64,000 nucleotides of DNA from Reticulitermes speratus. Its lineage: Eukaryota; Arthropoda; Insecta; Blattodea; Rhinotermitidae. A program made the translations under genes and the position numbers. The notes under the pieces are model-generated. The model saw nothing but the letters and a program-made list of their open reading frames with translations, was not told where the DNA came from and searched no databases. Location: positions 42,196,097 to 42,260,096 of the forward strand of contig JAJKFL010000039.1 in the NCBI GenBank assembly GCA_021186555.1, read 5' to 3'. Shown one piece after another: positions 33,895 through 44,984 of the stretch; the first letter of the stretch is position 1, and every line of letters begins with the position of its first letter.

Positions 33895-35700
33895 TACATT
33901 TATTTTGTCAGCAACTGTTAGAAAGTAATTATTGAACATTTAGTTTTGTCAGCAACTGTTAAAAGTAAATTTTTGAACATTTAGTTTTGTCAGCAACTGT
34001 TAGAAAGTAATTATTGAACATTTAGTTTTGTCAGCAACTGTTAGAAAGTAATTTTTGAACATTTAGTTTTGTCAGCAACTGTTAGAAAGTAATTATTGAA
34101 CATTTATTTTTGTCAGCAACTGTTAGAAAGTAATTATTGAACATTTAGTTTTGTCAGCAACTGTTAGAAAGTAATTATTGAACATTTAGTTTTGTCAGCA
34201 ACTGTTAGAAAGTAATTATTGAACATTTAGTTTTGTCAGCAACAGTTAGAAAGTAATTATTGAACATTTAGTTTTGTCAGCAACTGTTAGAAAGTAATTA
34301 TTGAACATTTAGTTTTGTCAGCAACTGTTAGAAAGTAATTATTGAACATTTAGTTTTGTCAGCAACTGTTAGAAAGTAATTATTGAACATTTATTTTTGT
34401 CAGCAACTGTTAGAAAGTAATTATTGAACATTTAGTTTTGTCAGCAACTGTTAGAAAGTAATTATTGAACATTTAGTTTTGTCAGCAACTGTTAGAAAGT
34501 AATTATTGAACATTTAGTTTTGTCAGCAACTGTTAGAAAGTAATTATTGAACATTTAGTTTTGTCAGCAACTGTTAGAAAGTAATTATTGAACATTTAGT
34601 TTTGTCAGAAACTGTTAGAAAGTAATTATTGAACATTTAGTTTTGTCAGCAACTGTTAGAAAGTAATTATTTAACATTTAGTTTTGTCAGCAACTGTTAG
34701 AAAGTAATTATTGAACATTTAGTTTTGTCAGCAACTGTTAGAAAGTAATTATTGAACATTTAGTTTTGTCAGCAACTGTTAGAAAGTAATTATTGAACAT
34801 TTAGTTTTGTCAGCAACTGTTAGAAAGTAATTATTGAACATTTAGTTTTGTCAGCAACTGTTAGAAAGTAATTATTGAACATTTAGTTTTGTCAGCAACT
34901 GTTAGAAAGTAATTATTGAACATTTAGTTTTGTCAGAAACTGTTAGAAAGTAATTATTGAACATTTAGTTTTGTCAGCAACTGTTAGAAAGTAATTATTG
35001 AACATTTAGTTTTGTCAGCAACTGTTAGAAAGTAATTATTGAACATTTAGTTTTGTCAGCAACTGTTAGAAAGTAATTATTGAACATTTAGTTTTGTCAG
35101 CAACTGTTAGAAAGTAATTATTGAACATTTAGTTTTGTCAGCAACTGTTAGAAAGTAATTATTGAACATTTAGTTTTGTCAGCAACTGTTAGAAAGTAAT
35201 TATTGAACATTTAGTTTTGTCAGCAACTGTTAGAAAGTAATTATTGAACATTTAGTTTTGTCAGCAACTGTTAGAAAGTAATTATTGAACATTTAGTTTT
35301 GTCAGCAACTGTTAGAAAGTAATTATTGAACATTTAGTTTTGTCAGCAACTGTTAGAAAGTAATTATTGAACATTTAGTTTTGTCAGCAACTGTTAGAAA
35401 GTAATTATTGAACATTTAGTTTTGTCAGCAACTGTTAGAAAGTAATTATTGAACATTTAGTTTTGTCAGAAACTGTTAGAAAGTAATTATTGAACATTTA
35501 GTTTTGTCAGCAACTGTTAGAAAGTAATTATTGAACATTTAGTTTTGTCAGCAACTGTTAGAAAGTAATTATTGAACATTTAGTTTTGTCAGCAACTGTT
35601 AGAAAGTAATTATTAAACATTTAGTTTTGTCAGCAACTGTTAGAAAGTAATTATTGAAACATTTAGTTTTGTCAGCAACTGTTAGAAAGTAATTATTGAA
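33895..35700. repeat. 41-bp x 44 array inside the LINE
   Basis: GTCAGCAACTGTTAGAAAGT starts at 33907 and recurs every 41 bp to 35671 (43 periods plus one inserted base). Units are nearly identical. Minus-strand LINE coding sequence (NNYFLTVADKI) runs into and out of the array, so the unit is LINE coding DNA amplified in place. Confidence 0.95.
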
Positions 35701-36458
35701 GGCACTGGCCATGCTTTTTGGCTCTTTTAATTTTTCATTGCCCACAACTAGGGAGGGGAATCTGTTCTGTTGGATGCAATTTTCCTGTCTCCTTCCTTAT
35801 AATGTTCCATGTTGTTTTGACTTTATTACTAGATTTAGCTATAAGTCTACTGTAGTGTTGCTGTTTAGCTTCTCTTATAACTTTCTTTAGGATTCTACAA
35901 TAATTAATGTAATGTGTTTTTGCTTTTGGTTCATTGCTGTTCCTACTGAAGGTGTACAAACGTCTTTTGTGTTTCCATGACATTTTTATTTCTTGCGTAA
36001 TCCAGTCATTTTTTGTATTTGACCGGAAAACTCGCTTCAAAAAATTTAGGAAAGTACTTAGTAATGAGTTGAACATACAATTAACATCTTGGTTCTGATA
36101 AACAGATGTAAGAAAGCAAATACCAGCCACTGCTAACAGCCTATTGACAGTGCATGCAAGAACACTACTGACAACATACTTTGATTAAGACTTGCAATAA
36201 AACCAACACTGATGTCAACGTATGTTGTTTATTTTTCTTAAAATAAATAAATTTGTTAGCCTGACAATAAAGTATAAGCCGAAACATGTGTCTACAGAGA
36301 ACATCCCAATACAAATGCTAAACAATTGTGTTTAGCCTGTCTGTTTACTACACTATATACAGCTCAAAGGGATGCATGAAATAAATATTTTAAACTCGCT
36401 CTTGTAATGTCCATATAGTTTGGGACAAGGCTCGCTGGCTAGAGGACTGAAACACGTC

Positions 36459-36965
36459 CTAACTAACTAACTAACCCCATATAGCACAGTCCTTCTTGAG
36501 AAGCTAACAGGTCTCAGCTAGTCAACAAATTCCCCGCGTTTTATGGAACCCGAAGGTTTATTACCGCACTCACAACAGCCCGCTACCTGTCCCTATCCTG
36601 AGCCATATAAATCCAGTCCATGCCCCCCATCCCACTCTTGAAGATCCATTTTAATATTATCTTCCCATCTACGCCTGGGTCTTCCAAGTGGTCTCCTTCC
36701 CTCAGTTCTCCCCACCAAAATCCTGTATGCACCTCTCCCCTCACCCATACGTGCTACATGCCCCGCCCACCTCATTCTTCTTGATTTGATCACCCGAATA
36801 ATATTTGGTGATGAGTACAGATCATTAAGTTCCTCGTTATGTAGTCTTCTCCACTCCCCCGTTACCCCGTCCCTCTTAGGCCCAAATATCCCCCTCAGCA
36901 CCCTATTCTCGAACACCCTCAGCCTATGTTCCTACCTCAGTGTGACAGACCAAGTTTCACACCCA
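36459..36965 (-). mobile_element. RTE-like LINE 3' end
   Basis: The minus strand reads [40 protein letters not shown] and [17 protein letters not shown], then a frameshift near the ORF end. The 3' tail CTAACTAACTAACTAA (complement of (GTTA)n) is at 36459-36475. This is the cleanest example of the family here. Confidence 0.88.
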
Positions 36966-37284
36966 CACAAAGCAACAGGCAAACTTACGAAACATTTCAC
37001 AAGGCCTAGAGACACTCGTAAGTCTCGAAAGAAAATTAACACTGTCTTGTGATTAGAACAGCAAGCTACATTGCCGACCGTTCCCTTTCACTGTGCACTG
37101 CTTGGTCAATGAACTGAGTGAACTTTCTACTGTGGGGAAATGCGAGAGAAAGTGGTAGAACGGCTAAAGTCGTCGGCTCTGAAGATGGACAGTTCAAAGG
37201 GTCTCACCGCAGTGACTGTGTGCTTCTTCAAGGAAGCGTACCAACTGAGGTCACAAACCCTTAAAACTCTGAGAACTGTACTGT

Positions 37285-37845
37285 GACTGCGATGTACACA
37301 TGACACATGTGTCACATGGCACACACCAGATCTCCACGCAGTCACCATTAACCTTTAAGCATCTGTCCCACTGTGACACTACAGTTTGTACCCTGACAGA
37401 ATAGGTGTCAAGCTTCTGTAGCCGGAGGTGACGACTTGCTTCACGTCGGTGTCTGATGTAAATTTCTTCTTCTTAAGGAGTTCAAAGAGATGTAAATCAC
37501 CATGCACAAGATCAGGACTGTAGCGACGGAGGTCCGTAACAAGTCACAGTCCAGCTGACAGCACGGACCACAGTGACGCCCTTCTCTTTGGGCCCCTTAA
37601 GAAGCACCTAACTGACACGCGATTTGCAACAGACGCCGACGTGAAGTAAGCTGTCGCCTCCCGGCTACAGATGCTTGACACATATTTCTTCTATGCCAGG
37701 GTACAATCTGTAGTGTCAATTTGGGACAAATGCTTAAATGTTAATGGTGACTGCGTGGAGGTCTGCTGTGCCATCTGCTACACGTGTCATCTGCTACACG
37801 TGCCATCTGCTACACGTGCCATGTGTACATCGCAGTCAGAATAAA
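37285..37845. mobile_element. Foldback mariner-like remnant, no SINE
   Basis: The arm 37285-37455 is repeated inverted at 37640-37845. The plus strand keeps a decayed transposase end (LLGPLKKHLTDTRFATDAD-like, 37590-37660). It ends in three or four TCTGCTACACGTG repeats. It is the empty-site relative of 8935-9720. Confidence 0.65.
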
Positions 37846-37984
37846 GTTCCTGGCATCAGATAGTTTGTAACATTATTTTCAAAATTTCTTTGTGCATCCG
37901 AAGGATGTGGGCCTTGGGTTATGTACAGAGGTATAGTGCGGACGTTTCGTTAATGTTGGCACCAGAAGAAGTGGGTTGTTTCAC

Positions 37985-38160
37985 GCTCAGACCAGTTTAA
38001 CCTCAGAGGACATCCCTCAATACCTACTGGATAGAAGGGTGGTTGGGCCCTAGGGCTGGTCTGGACAGTGGGAGAAGGCAGGGAAAGTTCGTCCCTTGGT
38101 AAGAATAGAACCCACATCGTCCAGTCCGTGGCCCTGACACTATATTGACTTAGCTACACA
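37985..38160 (-). mobile_element. Probable decayed tRNA-derived SINE
   Basis: On the minus strand a B-box-like GGGTTCTATTC and tRNA-like head (GTAGCTAAGTCAATATAGTG) precede a body with CTGTCCAGACCAGCCCTAGG-like sequence. Confidence 0.45.
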
Positions 38161-38532
38161 ACTACTGACCTACCAATGCAGCAATTCACCAGGTCACAGC
38201 TCTGTGCTCATCTCCCAGCCGTCTGCCAACTGTCACTTCAGACATCAAACTGCACATTACTTTATTGGGCTTAAAACCGAAGATAAATGCTGCTTGGAAG
38301 ACCCACGTGTAAATAGGAGGCAACACGTGTAAATAGGAGGCAACACGTGTAAATGGGAAGCAAATACTAAAATGTACCTAGAAGACACTTTGTAAATACG
38401 TGCAAAGCACGCGTCTTGTTAAGGAAATTTCAAGTTCCAGAGGAGGTAAATTCCTGGACCAATTTACGGGCTGAGAGTTTCTGAAACAATTCTGGGCTAC
38501 TCATTTATGAAGGACTTAGGCTCTCCATGGAA

Positions 38533-38805
38533 TGCGGCCACGATAGCTCAGTCGGTATAGCGACTCGCTACCGGCTTGACGATTTGGAGGTGGAATCCCG
38601 GTGGAGGCGAGATTTTCCGCACACGTCCAAACCGGCCCTGGGGCCTACACAGCCTCCTGTACAATGGGTACCGGGTCTCTTTCACGGGGGTAAAGCTGCC
38701 GGGGCGTGGAGTTGACCACCCACCCCCATCAAGCGCCGAGTTTAAAGAAAGAGTAGAGCTATACCTGTACACACTGTTTGCCTTCATGGCATGTGATAGG
38801 GTAAA
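38533..38805 (+). mobile_element. tRNA-derived SINE (family 1)
   Basis: A box ATAGCTCAGTCGGTATAGCG, a decayed B box (GGTGGAATCCC) and the family body (ACCGGCCCTGGGGCC, GGGCGTGGAGTTGACCACCC). The TTTACC tail is missing. Confidence 0.85.
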
Positions 38806-38896
38806 TTTTGCTCCATGGAATTTTTTTGGTACAAGGGGAAGCACTGCGCGCGCACCGCCAAGTGTTTACTGTCTGTTTAAAAAACGTCCAAAGTGA

Positions 38897-40940
38897 CTGC
38901 AGCTATGAATGTGCTGCCAATACAGTCAATGTTTTTGAAATATGTATAACACTGCCTGGCCGTTCATAGGTGAGCCTAGCAGCGACCACGTCGTGCCGAC
39001 TGCAGCTATCAATGTGCTCACAATACAGTAAATGTTTTTGAAAGAGGTATAACGCTGCCTGGCCGTTCATAGGTGAGCCTAGCAGCGACCACGTCGTGCC
39101 GACTGCAGCTATCAATGTGCTCACAATACAGTAAATGTTTTTGAAAGAGGTATAACGCTGCCTGGCCGTTCATATGTGAGCCTAGCAGCGACCACGTCGT
39201 GCCGACTGCAGCTATAAATGTGCTCACAATACAGTAAATGTTTTTGAAAGAGGTATAACGCTACCTGGCCGTTCATAGGTGAGCCTAGCAGCGACCACGT
39301 CGTGCCGACTGCAGCTATCAATGTGCTCACAATACAGTAAATGTTTTTGAAAGAGGTATAACGCTGCCTGGCCGTTCATAGGTGAGCCTAGCAGCGACCA
39401 CGTCGTGCCGACTGCAGCTATCAATGTGCTCACAATACAGTAAATGTTTTTGAAAGAGGTATAACGCTGCCTGGCCGTTCATAGGTGAGCCTAGCAGCGA
39501 CCACGTCGTGCCGACTGCAGCTATCAATGTGCTCACAATACAGTAAATGTTTTTGAAAGAGGTATAACGCTGCCTGGCCGTTCATATGTGAGCCTAGCAG
39601 CGACCACGTCGTGCCGACTGCAGCTATAAATGTGCTCACAATACAGTAAATGTTTTTGAAAGAGGTATAACGCTACCTGGCCGTTCATAGGTGAGCCTAG
39701 CAGCGACCACGTCGTGCCGACTGCAGCTATCAATGTGCTCACAATACAGTAAATGTTTTTGAAAGAGGTATAACGCTGCCTGGCCGTTCATATGTGAGCC
39801 TAGCAGCGACGACGTCGTGCCGACTGCAGCTATAAATGTGCTCACAATACAGTAAATGTTTTTGAAAGAGGTATAACGCTACCTGGCCGTTCATAGGTGA
39901 GCCTAGCAGCGACCACGTCGTGCCGACTGCAGCTATCAATGTGCTCACAATACAGTAAATGTTTTTTGAAAGAGGTATAACGCTGCCTGGCCGTTCATAG
40001 GTGAGCCTAGCAGCGACCACGTCGTGCCGACTGCAGCTATCAATGTGCTCACAATACAGTAAATGTTTTTGAAAGAGGTATAACGCTACCTGGCCGTTCA
40101 TAGGTGAGCCTAGCAGCGACCACGTCGTGCCGACTGCAGCTATCAATGTGCTCACAATACAGTAAATGTTTTTGAAAGAGGTATAACGCTGCCTGGCCGT
40201 TCATATGTGAGCCTAGCAGCGACCACGTCGTGCCGACTGCAGCTATAAATGTGCTCACAATACAGTAAATGTTTTTGAAAGAGGTATAACGCTACCTGGC
40301 CGTTCATAGGTGAGCCTAGCAGCGACCACGTCGTGCCGACTGCAGCTATCAATGTGCTCACAATACAGTAAATGCTTTTTGAAAGAGGTATAACGCTGCC
40401 TGGCCGTTCATAGGTGAGCCTAGCAGCGACCACGTCGTGCCGACTGCAGCTATCAATGTGCTCACAATACAGTAAATGTTTTTGAAAGAGGTATAACGCT
40501 GCCTGGCCGTTCATAGGTGAGCCTAGCAGCGACCACGTCGTGCCGACTGTAGCTATCAATGTGCTCACAATACAGTAAATGTTTTTTGAAAGAGGTATAA
40601 AGCTGCCTGGCCGTTCATAGGTGAGCCTAGCAGCGACCACGTCGTGCCGACTGCAGCTATAAATGTGCTCACAATACAGTAAATGTTTTTTGAAAGAGGT
40701 ATAACGCTGCCTGGCCGTTCATAGGTGAGCCTAGCAGCGACCACGTCGTGCCGACTGTAGCTATCAATGTGCTCACAATACAGTAAATGTTTTTTGAAAG
40801 AGGTATAACGCTGCCTGGCCGTTCATAGGTGAGCCTAGCAGCGACCACGTCGTGCCGACTGCAGCTATCAATGTGCTCACAATACAGTAAATGTTTTTGA
40901 AAGAGGTATAACGCTGCCTGGCCGTTCATAGGTGAGCCTA
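38897..40940. repeat. 103-bp minisatellite, about 20 copies
   Basis: Same unit as 28972-29480. Variants CATAGGTGAG/CATATGTGAG, CTATCAATG/CTATAAATG and GCTGCC/GCTACC recur in blocks of several units, a higher-order pattern that implies unequal exchange of multi-unit blocks. Confidence 0.95.
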
Positions 40941-41697
40941 TTTACAGCATTAAGCTCTGTTACTTTCATGATGGTGAAAATTTGCTTGTTTATACAATAC
41001 GTTTCTTTCGCAAGAGTGCATTGACGCGAATGACTTGACTCCTGTCATCACTTGACTCCTGTCATCACGTCGGAGTGTGCACTGAGTTACAGGTTAGCTG
41101 CACGGTCGTACTGTCTTAAGAGCGACCCGTACCAGTACTATGACAGTTGTGCTTAGTTTCGTACAGCACTCTCATTGTTCTGTTATCAAATTGCTGTACA
41201 TAAGTAGTCACTTAACTGCACACTGTTTGCAGCGTCACACTTTCACATATCTTCTCTTTTCTAACTACTGACCTACTGACCTACAAACAAATAACATATA
41301 TACATTCTGCACGGTACTTCCTGTCGCATCTCCATACCAAATTTCACATGCCATTGATTACCCCTACTAAAACCGTAATCTAAAAATATTTTCAGCAGGC
41401 CGCCATATTCTTTTTTTTACATTCTACAAGATAATAGATTTAACAGAAACAACATATTTTACAATATCTGTCAACATACGTCATTGCAGGATCTAAATTA
41501 AGTGGCGCTAGTGGTACTGGCTAGCGCCGCCTTGACTGCAAGCCCATGTGTACGTTTGTTAAGGGACACACGAGGTACAAAAAACACTGAAGAATACACG
41601 AAAACATTCCCAGTTAAGAAAAAGATTTTACTGAGAAGTAATGGGTTTCCTGGACGTTTGTTCCATCGCCCGGAAATCTAAAATAACTAGATAACAC

Positions 41698-41732
41698 GAC
41701 GTTTCGGAAACTGGATCTGCTTCTGTCCTCAG
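41698..41732 (-). ncRNA. Hammerhead-ribozyme-like core
   Basis: The minus strand has CAC-CTGAGGA-C-AGAA...TTCC-GAAACGTC-GTG, with helix I CAC/GTG, the GTC cleavage triplet and the ACGT helix III, as at 7.7 kb; helix II has one weakened pair. Confidence 0.45.
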
Positions 41733-41805
41733 GTGAAGGGAGAGGGAGACACCTACTCTGTAAGGGACTAAGGGAACAACAGAGTTGGTCTCCCTCTCCC
41801 TTCGC

Positions 41806-41840
41806 CTGAGGACGGAAGCAGATCCAGTTTCCGAAACGTC
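41806..41840 (+). ncRNA. Hammerhead-ribozyme-like core, inverted partner
   Basis: CTGAGGA-C-GGAA...TTCC-GAAA-CGTC on the plus strand, in the right arm of the foldback; helix I (CGC against GTT) is decayed. Confidence 0.45.
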
Positions 41841-42322
41841 GTTTCATCTAGTTATTTTGTATTTCCGGGCGATGGACAAAGTCCAGAAACCCATTACTTC
41901 TCAGTGTAACATACCTCGTCAGAAATTTTAAAACTTATTTAAGGTACAGTGTAGTTCAAACACAGACAAACACGACGATCAGCTTATCAAAAGTACCGTA
42001 CAGAATATCAGATAGTCGAAACAGAATTAATAGAAATAAGAACTGACCAGCACAAAATTCCACACAGCTCGTATCAGCCAATCATTCGACAATCAACAAG
42101 CAATCAGAAAGAAGACACACTGCAGTCGAACTAAAAGTGGTTTTAACTGACAATAAAAAGAAATACACAAATATAGCTAACGTAACTATATTTTAAAAAA
42201 TAAACTTTACAATCAAATAACTTTAAATTATGAGATCTCATAATATTGTGTACAATATAATTGTTTTTTTTTACCTTTCACTTAAAATTTATACAGGATG
42301 TTGAATATAATATAATATATAT

Positions 42323-42402
42323 ACAGGGCATACACAAAAGAATGGTGCGGTTTTAATAGTGTTCACTATTAAAACCGCACCATTCTTTTGTGTATGCCCT
42401 GT
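42323..42402. repeat. 80-bp palindrome family, copy 2 (perfect arms)
   Basis: ACAGGGCATACACAAAAGAA...TTCTTTTGTGTATGCCCTGT with essentially perfect 38-bp arms, flanked by TA on each side. Confidence 0.95.
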
Positions 42403-42721
42403 AAATATATATCTATATATAGGCTCGCAACATGTAGCTGTTTAGCAATCTGATATAAAATAAAGTTTGTGTACAGCGTGACCTTGAATTTATTGAATAA
42501 CAGTAAAGGAAGAACGGCATGGCACTCATTAAGATTAGTGTCGATATAGCGTTGCAAGTTCGCTGCACCGCCATGTTTTATTACCAATTGTAGGAAATTA
42601 AGAAGTACGGGTAGGGTTATCTTCCAATGTCGTAGTATTCATGTGAAGTCCAGTCAAAATCCATCAACTAGCCCACAATTTCAAATAGGATAAACATAGA
42701 CACAGCGTATTGATATCGATA

Positions 42722-43005
42722 ATACGTAAAGGTAAAGGTCTCCCTAGAACAGGCCGTGAAGGCCCAGAGGGGGAGTCGAGGTATAGCTCTACTCTTTCTT
42801 TAACTCTGGCACTAGATGTGGGTGGGTGGTCAACTCCACGCCCCGGCCGCTTTATCCCCGGGAATGACCCGGTACCCATTGTATAGGAGGCTGGGTAGGC
42901 CCCAGGGCCGGTCTGGACAGGTGCTGAAAATGTCGCCCCCACCGGGATTCGATCCCCGGACCGTCCAGCTCGTAGCGAATCGCTATACCGACTGAGCTAT
43001 ATCAA
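42722..43005 (-). mobile_element. tRNA-derived SINE (family 1)
   Basis: The minus strand has ATAGCTCAGTCGGTATAGCG, GGATCGAATCCCGGTGGGG, the family body and the TTTACC-repeat tail (plus strand GTAAAGGTAAAGGT at 42726). Confidence 0.9.
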
Positions 43006-43091
43006 TAATACGTATCTTCCATTTCAGGAAAAAATTCTGCTGAAATGAATCGAAAATAAACAGTAACAGTTGGCTCAGAGAACGGTATATG

Positions 43092-43438
43092 ACAGGGGTG
43101 GCCAAACTTGCTTAACGTAAGAGCCACATACGATAAACTTCAGACGTTTCAGAGCCGCAAGACATAAACAGATATTACACACACGTTTTTATTGTTACAC
43201 GCACATTTTGTTACAAAAATTCGTAAATAATTACTCGCCATTAACATTAAACTTACGTTTCAACCAGCGGACTCTCAGTTTATACCGGTAAATAATTATA
43301 TAGCTTGAAAATTTTTTATTTACCTTTTATATGAATTGTAATGCAAAAAGGAGCTCAGCCAACATATTTCCGCGAGCCGCACATTATATGTCAAAGAGCC
43401 GCATGTGGCTCGCGAGCCGCGATTTGGTCACCCCTGGC
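43092..43438. mobile_element. hAT-like MITE
   Basis: The ends CAGGGGTGGCCAAACTTGC and TTTGGTCACCCCTGG are inverted, and the inner AGAGCCACATACG/AGAGCCGCATGTGGCTCGCG motifs are typical of small hAT derivatives. It is 347 bp with no coding capacity. I could not see a clear 8-bp target duplication. Confidence 0.75.
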
Positions 43439-43439
43439 C

Positions 43440-44984
43440 TAGTGGAAAGGTCTTCCTGCTGCACAAGATGCAGCGACTGTAATATCGTAAAAACTGTAAT
43501 CCGTGACCCCAGTAAGATCTGTGTGCATTCACAGAGGCTGATGGTGCCTCAATGGACAGTCGTTAGTTCACTCTTGCATGACAGTGATCAACTTTTGTGC
43601 GTTCGACACGAGGATGGGTACAAATTGCTGGATGGAGATAGCTGGAGGCTAGCCAAGCAGGAAGAAGTGGTGTCGCGTTAACAGCCAGGGTGTTAATCAC
43701 CTGTCAGCTGGGCTAACATAGCAGCTGGACCTGTTGCTAGGACACGGAGCGTGACCAGCGAATGGGGCTGTTCGCTGTGAGGAGTCAAATGCGACAGGAG
43801 AGGAGCAGATTGTTAATTTAGAGAGAGGAGAATGCTGACGACGAATGAGAGCAAAAGAAACAGGAAGAAAAGAGGAAGAGCCACAGAGAAAGGACAGCAA
43901 AAGAGAAAAGTAGGGAGAACAGACGATCAGATCAGAAAGGAAAGAGGAAGAAACAGATAAAGAATGTAAGACAGAAACACAAATAAAAAACTGAGGTAAA
44001 GGTAAAGGTAATTCAATCCCATTACAGACCTGGACAGGCCCTTAGGGTTCCAGGAGGTTGAGGCTCACGCTCCGGCCGCTTTTACCCCCAGGAAATATTC
44101 CTGGTAATAATTTCTGTTAGAGGCTGAGTCGACCCCAGGGCCATAGTGCGACCGAAAGGATTATGTCAGTGAAAAATTCCAGTGACACCATCAGGAATCG
44201 AACCCGCGACCTTCCGGCTTGCAGCGCAGTGCCTCAACCGACTGCGTCACCGCGTGGCCCGGAACAAAGTGAGGCTGAGAGCAAAAGAGAAAGATAGAAA
44301 CAGAAGGAGGGAATAAAGACATAAGGTGAAGAAGAGAAAAATAAAAATAACGGCACTAGGAACAAAAGAAGAAGGAAGCTGTGAGAGAAATACGGAAACC
44401 CAGAAGTCAGCACGACGACAGACTGGCCTGCTGCGGGACAGCCTACCTTCAGGCTCTGCAGTCACAGATCGGCCAAACGCACTGCTTACACTTCCTCGTG
44501 TCCGTTACACGGAAGACACAATTTTGTTGCTAATTGCATTACGTAACAAACTTCTTACGCTAAATAAATTATGACTTATAATTACGTCTACAATTTGACA
44601 TAGGCCTCCGTCTGTCCTTCATCTGTCTGTATCTTTCTACAGACCAATGTTGCCAAGTCCTCCCATTTTCAAATTTTCTCAACTTTTTTGTCGGATTACT
44701 TAGATGAGATTTACACAAGTATGGCAACAAGTTAGGAAATATCTGCAGGACGTAACACTTCTAAAACGTTAGCTATGTAACCGTCCCTCTTAGGTGTCTG
44801 TAGACTTAGTATGGATCATGCTCGATTATTATCCTTAGATCACTGACCATTTATTTGGCTTTAGCTCTTACTTCACAGAAAACACAGTCTACCTCCATTA
44901 TAAAAACAATAGCGTAAATGTAGATAGGTCTTCATGTAAAGTGTCTGTTGTCACGTTGTAAGTTAAGATTTTCATTACGGTTTT
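43440..44984. other. Intergenic, purine-rich, one SINE
   Basis: 43780-44000 and 44270-44360 are strongly purine-rich (GAAGAAAGAGGAAG-like), interrupted by the SINE at 44000-44265. I found no signal-peptide exon for gene B here. Confidence 0.5.
44000..44265 (-). mobile_element. tRNA-derived SINE (family 3)
   Basis: On the minus strand the head has GCGGTGACGCAGTCGGTTGA (A box) and GCGGGTTCGATTCCTG (B box), then a body different from family 1, and a TTTACC-repeat tail at 44000-44010. Confidence 0.85.

Larger units (their letters stand above)
32100..36140 (-). mobile_element. Non-LTR retrotransposon (LINE), broken, split by a 41-bp array
   Basis: Reading on the minus strand: a pre-RT linker (35735-36130, with KNDWITQEIKMSWKHKRRLY and KTTWNIIRKETGKLHPTEQI), then the 41-bp array, then the RT start with stops (33494-33890, ITEAEIKSIIHLLKPKNF, then LKIAVVKPLYKKGDKTNITN), then the RT body (32387-33493) and 3' untranslated region. 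A TATG-type tail (plus strand ACATACAT) is at 32101-32140. The endonuclease domain is absent, so the copy is 5' truncated. The clade was not determined. Confidence 0.87.
41640..41890. repeat. Foldback element with two inverted hammerhead-like cores
   Basis: Arms of about 100 bp (GTTTCGGAAACTGGATCTGC... and its complement) flank a short spacer around 41755-41785. AAGTAATGGGTTTCCTGGAC at the left end is mirrored by GTCCAGAAACCCATTACTT at the right. Confidence 0.9.
40941..42322. other. Intergenic, nothing but the 41.6-kb foldback
   Basis: Outside the foldback 41640-41890 I see only AT-rich sequence and a duplicated TTGACTCCTGTCATCAC (41036-41070). Confidence 0.55.

Noticed and set aside
38280-38360. 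ACACGTGTAAATAGGAGGCA triplet repeat as regulatory element
   Set aside because: Most likely a short duplication in a decayed RTE-like GRPRCRWE segment.
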